A DNA stretch of 64,000 nt, taken from assembly GCA_051004015.1 (NCBI GenBank), contig JBPCKT010000025.1, forward strand, positions 24,488-88,487, given 5' to 3'. The notes beneath the pieces are model-generated. The model ran no database searches. It saw only the letters and a list, made by a program, of their open reading frames with translations, and was not told where the DNA came from. Shown piece by piece: positions 40,550 to 48,217 of the stretch. Numbering within the stretch: position 1 is the stretch's first letter; each line of letters begins with the position of its first letter. The position numbers and the translations under genes were made by a program. This DNA comes from SXOA01 sp051004015 (GTDB taxonomy: Bacteria; Planctomycetota; Planctomycetia; Pirellulales; Pirellulaceae).

Positions 40550-41874
40550 GCCGTGTCCCGCGCAGCCAGGAGCTGTACGCCCGCGCCCTCCAGCTCATTC
40601 CCGGCGGCACACAGCTCATCAGCCGGCGGCCGAGCCGTTATGCCGCTGGAATATCACCCGTGTATGCCGCGAGGGCTAAAGGTGCCCGTTTCTGGGATGT
40701 CGACGGCCACGAGTACATCGACTGGGTCAGCGGTATCGGAGCGATCATCCTCGGCTACTGCGACGAGGTGGTCGACGACGCCGTCCGTGAGCAAATCAGC
40801 CGTGGCACGATGTACTCGGTCAATCACGTGCTGGAAATCGAGTTGGCAGAGGAGCTCTGCCGCACGATTCCCTGCGCGGAGATGGTCCGCTACACTAAGT
40901 GCGGCGGCGAGGCCTGCGCGATGGCCGTCCGCATCGCCCGCGGCGCGACCGGGCGGGAGAAGGTTCTGTTCTGCGGCTATCACGGCTGGCATGACTGGTA
41001 TCTGGCGGCGAACCTGGCGGAGGAAGCGAACCTCAATTCGCACTTGTTTCCCGGCATCGAACCCATCGGCGTTCCGCGTGCGTTACACGGAACAGCCATC
41101 CCGTTCCCCCACAGCGATCTGGCGGCACTCGGCACGCTGCTCGACGACCACCGGGGCGAAATCGCCGCCGTGATCATGGAGCCGCTCCGCAGCGAGCCGC
41201 CGCCCGAAGGCTATCTCGCTGGCGTGCGAAGGCTTTGCGATGAGCGCGGCGTGCTGCTTATCTTTGATGAAGTTTCCAGTGGTTTTCGGACAAGGCTGGG
41301 CGGCATTCAGGAACTGGTCGGCGTGACGCCCGATCTGGCGGTCTTCGCCAAGGCCATCTCCAACGGCTATCCGATGGCAGCGGTCGTTGGGAAGCGGGAA
41401 GTGATGGAGCCATCGGCCCGTATGTTCATTTCCAGCACTTATTGGAGCGACACCATTGGCCTGCGAGCGGCGTTAACCACGATTCAAGAACTGCGGCGGC
41501 GCAATGTGCCGGCGCAGTTAGAACGGCTCGGTAAGGAACTCATGCAGCGCATCAATCATGCCGCCGCCGAAACCGGCCTGCCTGCGGTCTGCCGCGGCCT
41601 TCCCACACATCCGCTGCTCGACTTTCAAACCGACGACTCAGTTGCGAAATCCAAACTCACCACTCTCTACATTCAGGAGATGGCCAAGCGCGGTTGCCAC
41701 GGCTATGCTGCCTTCTACTTAAACGCCGCCCAAGGGCCGATAGAGGTCGAGCAAACCACTGCTGCCGCCAAAGAGGTCTTCGCGCTGCTGAAAGATGGCC
41801 TCGACCGTGGCAGGCTCGACGAACTCCTCGAGTGTGACCTCGCCCAGGACGCCTTTCGCCGGCTAGTCACGTAG
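40546..41874 (+). CDS. Class III PLP aminotransferase (glutamate-1-semialdehyde 2,1-aminomutase-like)
   Basis: A 442-residue protein from GTG 40546 with AGGAG eight bases upstream; the GTG overlaps the SDR stop. The PLP site includes the D241/E242 pair (LIFDEVSSGFR) and K269 in FAKAISNGYPMAAVVG. Family text includes YTKCGGEACAMAVRIARGAT and YHGWHDWYLA. It is close to HemL but the pathway context (SDR, symporter, PhyH) argues for a sugar or amine substrate rather than tetrapyrrole synthesis. The stop codon TAG (41872-41874) comes from the inverted repeat that begins at 41871. Confidence 0.9.
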   Translation: MSRVPRSQELYARALQLIPGGTQLISRRPSRYAAGISPVYAARAKGARFWDVDGHEYIDWVSGIGAIILGYCDEVVDDAVREQISRGTMYSVNHVLEIELAEELCRTIPCAEMVRYTKCGGEACAMAVRIARGATGREKVLFCGYHGWHDWYLAANLAEEANLNSHLFPGIEPIGVPRALHGTAIPFPHSDLAALGTLLDDHRGEIAAVIMEPLRSEPPPEGYLAGVRRLCDERGVLLIFDEVSSGFRTRLGGIQELVGVTPDLAVFAKAISNGYPMAAVVGKREVMEPSARMFISSTYWSDTIGLRAALTTIQELRRRNVPAQLERLGKELMQRINHAAAETGLPAVCRGLPTHPLLDFQTDDSVAKSKLTTLYIQEMAKRGCHGYAAFYLNAAQGPIEVEQTTAAAKEVFALLKDGLDRGRLDELLECDLAQDAFRRLVT

Positions 41875-41930
41875 GATGGGACTCTTGTCCCGTCCGTTTG
41901 AGCACGGACGGGACAGGAGTCCCATCCTAC
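41871..41930. repeat. Intergenic inverted repeat (GTAGGATGGGACTC type) supplying a stop codon
   Basis: Arms 41871-41896 and 41905-41930 are complementary at 25 of 26 positions with an 8-base loop. Bases 41872-41874 are the TAG stop of the aminotransferase gene. The ends GTAGGATGGG match the element at 2099-2161. Confidence 0.9.
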
Positions 41931-41938
41931 AAAGAGTC

Positions 41939-43576
41939 ATGCACCCCGAATCTGCTTCCACGCTCGCCGACCATCCCGGCCTCCAGCCGCTCGACTATGC
42001 GGCGGTCGTGGCCTATCTGCTTCTCACCTTCGGCATCGCCGTCTGGTTTGGCCGCAAGCAGAAGAATACCGAGGACTTCTTCGTCGGCGGCCGGCGGATG
42101 CCGTGGTTCGCGGTAGGGCTGAGCATACTTGCCACGCTGTTTTCCACGCTCTCCTATGTCGGCGTCCCAGGCGAAATTATCAAGCAGGGAATCGCCATGT
42201 TTCTGGGCTATCTCGCCATCCCGATCACTCTTGTCGTGATCATGTTTGTCTGGATTCCCTTTTTCATGCGGCTTAAGTTGACGAGCGCTTATGAGTATCT
42301 GGAACGTCGTTTCAGCTATCCGGTCCGGTTGCTGGGGTCCGTGCTCTTTGTTTTGCTGCGGCTGGGATGGATGAGCATGGTGGTTTTTGCCGCGTCGCTG
42401 GCCCTCGATCAAGTGAAAGGGGGCGACGTGAAATGGCTTGAGGGGCCGGATTTGTACTGGTGGATTGTGGCCATTGGCGTGGTCGCGGCAATCTATACCG
42501 CCATTGGCGGCATCCAGGCGGTCATTTGGGTGGATGTGCTGCAATGCGTCCTGCTGCTCACCGGAGTGCTGCTGGCGATTGGCTACGTGGTGATTGTGGA
42601 CGGCAGCGGCCCGGTGGAATGGTGGGCTGCCGCCACCAAACACTCCCAGGGGCACACCGCCCCAGTCTGGTTCAGCACGGACGTGACCGTGCGAAATGTC
42701 GTGCTTTTCACGATGATCAACTCTTTCTTCTGGCACATCTGCACGCATGGCTCGGACCAGGTGGTCTTGCAGCGCTATTTCTCCACTGCATCGCTGGGCG
42801 CCGCTCGCCGGAGCTACCTGACCAACGTTATCGTGGACTTCTCGATGGTTTCGCTGCTCTCGGTGGCGGGGCTGGCGCTGCTCGCCTTCTATCTGAAACG
42901 GACGGAATTGCTGGCCCCAGGCGAAACGCCCATCAGCATGGCGGACAAGCTCTATCCCTTCTTTCTCGGCAGCCAGTTACCAATTGGCTGTGCGGGACTG
43001 ATCATCTCCGCTTTCTTATGCGATGCGATCCAGACGCTGGAATCGGGCGTGAATGCAATTACGGCCGTCGTCACAAGTGATCTGTTGCCGGGAAAAACGA
43101 CCACCAAAGAATCGGCACGCGGCAAACTGCTGCTGGCGCGGCTGATGACGATTGGCATCACGGTGTTTGTAACGGGGGCGGCCTATGGAGTGGCCTATAT
43201 CTACGTTACGTACAAGCTGTCTCTCGTGGATATGATGCCCAAGTTCTTTAACATGTTCGTCGGCCCGCTGGCGGCCATGTTCTTCGTGGGCATGTTCCTC
43301 CCACGGGCGACCACTCGCTCCGTCCTCCCCGCAGCGCTGTGCGGCCTGGTCTTGGCAATTCTTTGGAGCTGGTGGGAATTCATTTTTCAAACCAAAACCC
43401 GCCCGGCGGTTTTCCTGTCGATCGCCGTCCCGTGTACCACCACGTTTCTCCTCGCACTCGTCTTCAGCTACTTGTTCGACGGCTCCGGACCGCACCCCGG
43501 CTGGAACTATACCTGGTGGGCTGTGGTGCGGGGAAAAAAACCGCTAGATGAGGAAAGGAATCGATCTGAGACATGA
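41939..43576 (+). CDS. Sodium:solute symporter (SSS family)
   Basis: A 545-residue transporter with about 13 transmembrane segments. SSS landmarks are VAYLLLTFGIAVWFGRKQK, TEDFFVGGRRMPWFAVGLS, SYVGVPGEIIKQGIA, TAIGGIQAVIWVDVLQCVLL and GSDQVVLQRYFSTAS. SSS transporters use the Na+ gradient to import sugars, sialic acid, amino acids or vitamins. I chose the ATG at 41939; the frame is open to 41876 but that would start in the repeat. The last codons overlap the PhyH gene start by 4 bases. It probably imports the substrate of the neighbouring enzymes. Confidence 0.95.
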   Translation: MHPESASTLADHPGLQPLDYAAVVAYLLLTFGIAVWFGRKQKNTEDFFVGGRRMPWFAVGLSILATLFSTLSYVGVPGEIIKQGIAMFLGYLAIPITLVVIMFVWIPFFMRLKLTSAYEYLERRFSYPVRLLGSVLFVLLRLGWMSMVVFAASLALDQVKGGDVKWLEGPDLYWWIVAIGVVAAIYTAIGGIQAVIWVDVLQCVLLLTGVLLAIGYVVIVDGSGPVEWWAAATKHSQGHTAPVWFSTDVTVRNVVLFTMINSFFWHICTHGSDQVVLQRYFSTASLGAARRSYLTNVIVDFSMVSLLSVAGLALLAFYLKRTELLAPGETPISMADKLYPFFLGSQLPIGCAGLIISAFLCDAIQTLESGVNAITAVVTSDLLPGKTTTKESARGKLLLARLMTIGITVFVTGAAYGVAYIYVTYKLSLVDMMPKFFNMFVGPLAAMFFVGMFLPRATTRSVLPAALCGLVLAILWSWWEFIFQTKTRPAVFLSIAVPCTTTFLLALVFSYLFDGSGPHPGWNYTWWAVVRGKKPLDEERNRSET

Positions 43577-44325
43577 GCTTCGAGCAATTCAAATCCGCTT
43601 ACGACCGCGATGGCTTTGTCATCGTGCGGCAGTTGCTGTCGCCGGGGGACTTCGCCGAGCTAAAGGGCCAACTAGAGCGCTATATTCAGACAGTCGTGCC
43701 GACGCTCCCCGATAAACATGCCTTTTACGACGACAAATCCCGGCCGGAAACGCTCAAACAACTCCAGCACATGGACGTGGACCCGTTCTTTCACGCATAC
43801 AATAACCACGCCGCCTGGTCAGCTTTGGCGCGAGCGCTGGTGGGAGAGGAAGTGGAGTCTATGGGACCGGAGTGGTTCAACAAACCGCCTGGGACCAGCA
43901 AGCACACGCCGCCGCATCAGGACAACTACTACTTCTGCCTCAAGCCGCCGAAGGTCATCACCATCTGGATGGCCCTGGACAAGGTGGACGACGGCAACGG
44001 CTGCCTGCGGTATGTCCGCGGCTCGCACCTCCAGCCGATTCGCCCCCACAACCGCTCCAACGTGCTCGGCTTCTCGCAAGGCATCACCGATTACGGGCCG
44101 CTGGACGAAGCTCGCGAAGAGCGGATTCATCTCCAGCCGGGAGACGTCGTCGCCCACCACGGCAACACCATCCACCGGGCCGACGCCAACGGCTCCCCCA
44201 CCCGCCACCGCCGCGCCTTCGCGATGGTGCTGAAGGGAGTCAGCTGTCGGCGGGACGAAGAAGCCTTCAGCCGGTATCAAGCCGCTCTCCAGCAGCAGCA
44301 TGAAGAAATGGGGCTGAAGACATGA
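43573..44325 (+). CDS. Phytanoyl-CoA dioxygenase (PhyH) family protein
   Basis: A 250-residue Fe(II)/2-oxoglutarate dioxygenase. The metal triad is H115-x-D117 (TPPHQDNYYFC) and H201 (AHHGNTIHRADAN), with R211-type 2-oxoglutarate contact in TRHRRAF. It hydroxylates an unknown substrate. The start overlaps the symporter stop by 4 bases, so the two are translationally coupled. It is the last gene of the plus-strand run and converges on the sulfatase gene. Confidence 0.92.
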   Translation: MSFEQFKSAYDRDGFVIVRQLLSPGDFAELKGQLERYIQTVVPTLPDKHAFYDDKSRPETLKQLQHMDVDPFFHAYNNHAAWSALARALVGEEVESMGPEWFNKPPGTSKHTPPHQDNYYFCLKPPKVITIWMALDKVDDGNGCLRYVRGSHLQPIRPHNRSNVLGFSQGITDYGPLDEAREERIHLQPGDVVAHHGNTIHRADANGSPTRHRRAFAMVLKGVSCRRDEEAFSRYQAALQQQHEEMGLKT

Positions 44326-44400
44326 CGTGGGCCGCCACTTTGTGACTCGCCGAGAAAGTAGCTGGCCTCCCAATGGATTGCGGACGGCCCACGCGGCTCT

Positions 44401-45846
44401 CTACGGCACGGGCGGTGTCTTCGGGTGAAGCAGGATGCGGGCGTCGTATTCGGTGGACAGGACATCCTTGACGAGCCCCTGCTTGATGAGATCCTTCTCG
44501 GGAATTGCGCCCAGGTCTTTGGTGTCCACCATCCACTTGTCAAGCGCGGCGGACATTTCCCGGAGCACCTGCTGGACTTCGGCCGATTCGTCGGTTGCCA
44601 GGTTATTGATCTCGTACGGGTCATTCTCGAGGTCGTACAACTCCTCGCGCGGCTTGGTGCGGCTCATGAAGAGCATTTGCGTTTTGTTCAACTTTCCTTC
44701 GAACGCCAGCCGCCGCCAGTCGCGCATGATGGGCATCTCGTCCATGTAGTTGATGTACTGAAAGTACGGCAGCTCCGGGTGGAAGTTGCGGACGTAGCGG
44801 AACCGTGGGCCGCGGACGGAGCGGATCCGGTCGTAGGTTTCGTCCATCCGGTCGCGGGCGGCGAATACGAATTTCCGCTCCGGCTGCGTCCTTTCGCCCA
44901 GCATGATGCGCCCCTGCATGTGTTGCGGGACTTCCGCACCGGCCAGCGCGAGGACCGTGGGGGCCAGATCGAGAAAGCAGACCAAGTCCTCGCGGACGCT
45001 GCCGGGCTGCACCTTCCCCGGCCAGCGGACCAGCAACGGCACGCGGAGCCCGCTGTCGTAAGGCCACCGTTTGCCGCGACTCAGCCCCGCGCCGTGATCG
45101 CCGAAGAAGAAGATGACCGTGTTGTCCGAGAGCTTGCGGTCGTCGAGCAGCTTGAGCACATCGCCGACGGCATAGTCCATCGCCGTGATGTTGTCGTGAT
45201 AGGTCGCCACGCATTTGCGGACGGGCTCCGTGTCCGGGTAATAGGGGGGGAGCTTGACCTTGGCCGGATCGCGGCGCTCGGAGGGCTTCAGGCGGGCGGT
45301 GTTCTTGGTGTACTGGGCCTGGTTCGCGCGGACCTGGCTCTCGTGCGTCACGGTGATGTTATGGACCGCGAAGAACGGCGGCTTCAGGAGTTCCGGCTGC
45401 TTCGTCCAGTCAGCGGTCGCATCCACCCAGCCTTTGGGGACGTCGAAATTGAAGTCCGTCTTGCCGATGCCTCCGCCCCCCGCGGTCGGCCAGCAGATGG
45501 TATAGCCCGCCTTCCGCAGGTAATCCACGAACAGCGGCGGCATTTTGGTCAGCTTGGACCGCATGTGGTGGCTCCCCATCGTCGTGGGGTACATGCCGGT
45601 GATCAGCCCGCTGCGGCTGGGCGCGCAAACCGGGGCGTGCGAGAACGCCCGCGTGAACCGCGCCCCCTCCGCCGCGAACTTGTCGAGGTTCGGAGTGATC
45701 GCGTCGGGATCGCCGTAGCAGCCGAGACTGGGCGAGATATCCTCGCAGGTCAGGAAGACAATGTTGGGCCGGGCGTCAGCGACGGCTGCTTGAGAAGTGC
45801 AAGCGAGCGCGGCGACTAGCAGTAGCAGACGATGGATGTTGACCAT
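44401..45846 (-). CDS. Exported sulfatase (formylglycine-dependent)
   Basis: A 481-residue sulfatase from the ATG at 45846. A signal peptide (LLLLVAALACTSQAAVA) is followed by RPNIVFLTCEDISP, with E35 and D36 in place of the usual metal Asp pair. The formylglycine site is C74 in CAPSRSGLITG, with a Cys that the FGE enzyme converts. Later motifs are HNITVTHESQV, FFFGDHGAGLSRGKRWPYD. The C-terminal ~150 residues are the typical sulfatase tail. It hydrolyses a sulfate ester of an exported or surface glycan. It is the last gene of the minus-strand run with DUF1501, ORF6N and PSD1. Confidence 0.95.
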   Translation of the reverse strand: MVNIHRLLLLVAALACTSQAAVADARPNIVFLTCEDISPSLGCYGDPDAITPNLDKFAAEGARFTRAFSHAPVCAPSRSGLITGMYPTTMGSHHMRSKLTKMPPLFVDYLRKAGYTICWPTAGGGGIGKTDFNFDVPKGWVDATADWTKQPELLKPPFFAVHNITVTHESQVRANQAQYTKNTARLKPSERRDPAKVKLPPYYPDTEPVRKCVATYHDNITAMDYAVGDVLKLLDDRKLSDNTVIFFFGDHGAGLSRGKRWPYDSGLRVPLLVRWPGKVQPGSVREDLVCFLDLAPTVLALAGAEVPQHMQGRIMLGERTQPERKFVFAARDRMDETYDRIRSVRGPRFRYVRNFHPELPYFQYINYMDEMPIMRDWRRLAFEGKLNKTQMLFMSRTKPREELYDLENDPYEINNLATDESAEVQQVLREMSAALDKWMVDTKDLGAIPEKDLIKQGLVKDVLSTEYDARILLHPKTPPVP

Positions 45847-45892
45847 TCGCAGATGATACTGGAATTGCGGCCGGCAATCGACCCGCATGGAG

Positions 45893-47350
45893 CTACGCCA
45901 GCAGCTCCTTGATCACCTTCGCCGGCTCGACGCCGGTCAGCTTCTGATCGAGCCCCTGGTAGCGGAAGCTGAACCGCTCGTGGTCAAAGCCAAGGAGATT
46001 GAGGACGGTGGCGTGGAAGTCATGGATGTGGACAGGGTCCTTCACGATGTTATAGGAGAAGTCGTCGGTCTCGCCATAAATCTGCCCCGGCCGGCTGCCG
46101 CCGCCGGCCATCCACATGGTGTAGCAGCGGGGGTGATGGTCGCGGCCGTAGTTTTCCTTGGAGAGGCCCCCCTGGGAGTAGATGGTGCGGCCGAATTCTC
46201 CCCCCCAGATGACGAGCGTTTCGTCGAGCAGGCCGCGTTGCTTCAGGTCCTGGATGAGGCCGTAGCAAGGCTGGTCGACGTCGCGGCACTGGTCTGGGAG
46301 GCGGCCGGAGACATTGGCGTGCGTGTCCCAGTTGTTGTGGTAAATCTGCACGAAGCGGACGCCCCGCTCCACCATCCGCCGCGCCATCAGCACGCTGTGA
46401 CCAAAGCTGCCGGGCTTTTTGGCCGAGTCGCCGTAAAGTGAGAACGTGCTGGCCGGTTCGGCGGCAATGTTGGTGAGCTCAGGCACGCTGGACTGCATGC
46501 GGAAGGCCAGCTCGTATTGCTGGATGCGGGTTGCCGTTTCGGGATCGAGCGTGAACTGGTGATTCAGCTCGTTTAGCTTTTTGAGGCCGTCGAGCGTATT
46601 GCGGCGGACTTCCGCGGGAACGCCGGGGGGATTGTTGATGTATAGAATCGGGTCGCCGCCGCTGCGGAAGCTGACGCCGGCGTGCTCGCCGGAGAGATAG
46701 CCGCTGGACCAGATGCGGGCGGAAATGGCCTGAACCTGCTCGGTGTTGGTTGGCTTGGCGACAAGCACCACGAAGGTCGGCAGGTCATCATTGAGCGAGC
46801 CGAGACCGTACGACGCCCAGGAGCCAAGGCAGGGGCGGCCGGTGATCTGGTTGCCGGTCTGCATGTAGCTGATGGCCGGCTCGTGGTTGATGGCCTCGGT
46901 GTTCATGCTGCGGATGAAGCACATCTCGTCCACCATTTTGGCGGTATTCGGCAGCAGCTCCGTGACCCACATGCCGCTCTTGCCGTGCTGGGCGAACTTG
47001 AACTTCGACGGAGCGATGGGAAACCGTTTCTGCCCCGAAGTCATCGTCGTCAGCCGCTGCCCCATGCGGACGGTCTCCGGCAGGTCCTTGTCGTACCACT
47101 CGTTCATCACCGGCTTGTAGTCATACAAATCCATCTGCGGCGGCCCGCCCACCATGTGCAGATAGATGACGTGCTGGGCCTTGGGGGCGAAGTGGGTGAG
47201 GTTGGGGCGGGCGGGCTTCTTTTCTGCTGAGTCTGCGGCGAAGCTTGGGCCTGCCAGCGACGCCAGCGCGGCTCCGCCCAAGAGGTGCGAGCCCTGCTGG
47301 AAAAAGTGACGGCGGGTGATGTTCTGGCGAAGTTGGTCGAGAAGGCTCAT
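45893..47350 (-). CDS. DUF1501 family exported protein (second copy)
   Basis: A 485-residue DUF1501 protein with a twin-arginine signal (ITRRHFFQQGSHLLGGAALASLAG). Family text includes HVIYLHMVGGPPQMDLYDYK, MNTEAINHEPAISYMQTG, VIWGGEFGRTIYSQGG, GRDHHPRCYTMWMAGGG and VHIHDFHATVLNLLGFDH. It is a typical partner of the upstream PSD1 giant and the downstream sulfatase. The start codon overlaps the ORF6N stop by 4 bases (ATGA), so translation is coupled to that unusual neighbour. Function is not established. Confidence 0.95.
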   Translation of the reverse strand: MSLLDQLRQNITRRHFFQQGSHLLGGAALASLAGPSFAADSAEKKPARPNLTHFAPKAQHVIYLHMVGGPPQMDLYDYKPVMNEWYDKDLPETVRMGQRLTTMTSGQKRFPIAPSKFKFAQHGKSGMWVTELLPNTAKMVDEMCFIRSMNTEAINHEPAISYMQTGNQITGRPCLGSWASYGLGSLNDDLPTFVVLVAKPTNTEQVQAISARIWSSGYLSGEHAGVSFRSGGDPILYINNPPGVPAEVRRNTLDGLKKLNELNHQFTLDPETATRIQQYELAFRMQSSVPELTNIAAEPASTFSLYGDSAKKPGSFGHSVLMARRMVERGVRFVQIYHNNWDTHANVSGRLPDQCRDVDQPCYGLIQDLKQRGLLDETLVIWGGEFGRTIYSQGGLSKENYGRDHHPRCYTMWMAGGGSRPGQIYGETDDFSYNIVKDPVHIHDFHATVLNLLGFDHERFSFRYQGLDQKLTGVEPAKVIKELLA

Positions 47351-47925
47351 GAACGGGCTCCGTTAGCAGAAGGCTCGTGGTTGGCGGAAGAGGATTTCAT
47401 TTTGGGACGAAAACCAATCTTTGGTTTGGGAGGACCAGCGGGAGGATCCATCATTCGCTTGAGGACATCGGTGATGACGCTGATTTGCTCGTCGTGCATG
47501 TTGACGGTTTTGGCGAGCTCGTTAATCTGGGAAATCAATTCGCCCGGCGTGGCCAACAGCCTGCGAAGCCGGACGAAGGCCCGGATAATCTCGATATTAA
47601 CCCGCGCCGCTTGCGGGGATTTGAGGACGCTCGCCAGCATGGCGACGCCGTGCTCGGTGAAGACCCGCGGGAGCTTGCGACGGCCGCCGTGCCCTGAACT
47701 TGATATCGCATTTCGCGATATCAAGTCTGCAACCTCTTGCGGTGTAAGCAGATACGCAAAGTCGGCCGGGAAGCGGTCGTTGTTCCTTTTTACTTGCTCG
47801 TTCAGTCGAAACGTAGTTACGCTATACAATTTGGCCAGATCGGAATCCAACATGACCCGCTGCCCGCGGACGAGATAGATGACGCCTTCAATTTGTTGGT
47901 TGACTAACGACTGTTTGGCTTTCAT
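47347..47925 (-). CDS. ORF6N domain protein
   Basis: A 192-residue protein with an N-terminal ORF6N domain (VIYLVRGQRVMLDSDLAKLY, NNDRFPADFAYLLT), a central KLPRVFTEHGVAMLASVLKS and a C-terminal Lys/Pro-rich tail. ORF6N domains come from phages and large DNA viruses and act in DNA binding or gene regulation; in Planctomycetes they are often stray. It sits in the middle of the PSD1-DUF1501-sulfatase operon and overlaps the DUF1501 start by 4 bases. The context suggests past horizontal insertion that became part of the operon. Confidence 0.9.
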   Translation of the reverse strand: MKAKQSLVNQQIEGVIYLVRGQRVMLDSDLAKLYSVTTFRLNEQVKRNNDRFPADFAYLLTPQEVADLISRNAISSSGHGGRRKLPRVFTEHGVAMLASVLKSPQAARVNIEIIRAFVRLRRLLATPGELISQINELAKTVNMHDEQISVITDVLKRMMDPPAGPPKPKIGFRPKMKSSSANHEPSANGARS

Positions 47926-47932
47926 GAGGGCC

Positions 47933-48172
47933 TCATTGGGGTAGACGGTTCATGAGCGACCGAAGTGACTTTGGGACAATTGTATATAACGTCACGGTGC
48001 TCCGTCCATCCTGGTGGTGAGTCCAGTGCCAGAGGACATCTTCATCCTCTTCCAGCGTGACGCTCAGCAACGAGCCGGATATCATTCCCATCCCGCCCGC
48101 AGCCGGTGCATAGATTTTCCTGGGTGACTTTCGCACCGGAGTTGCTGCTGTTTTGGTCTTCAGAGCCTTCAT
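47933..48172 (-). CDS. Small hypothetical protein of the PSD1-DUF1501 operon
   Basis: A 79-residue protein from the ATG at 48172 (AGGAG seven bases upstream; a TTG at 48208 is possible). The start is Lys/Thr/Ala-rich (MKALKTKTAATPVRKSPRK), the centre Gly/Met-rich, the end TLEEDEDVLWHWTHHQDGRS. No known domain. It lies between the PSD1 gene and the ORF6N gene, 7 bases before the latter, and may be a mobile passenger together with it. Confidence 0.6.
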   Translation of the reverse strand: MKALKTKTAATPVRKSPRKIYAPAAGGMGMISGSLLSVTLEEDEDVLWHWTHHQDGRSTVTLYTIVPKSLRSLMNRLPQ

Positions 48173-48217
48173 CCAATTCTCCTGTAGAATTGCCTTGCTT
48201 GAGGACAATGCCGTCCC

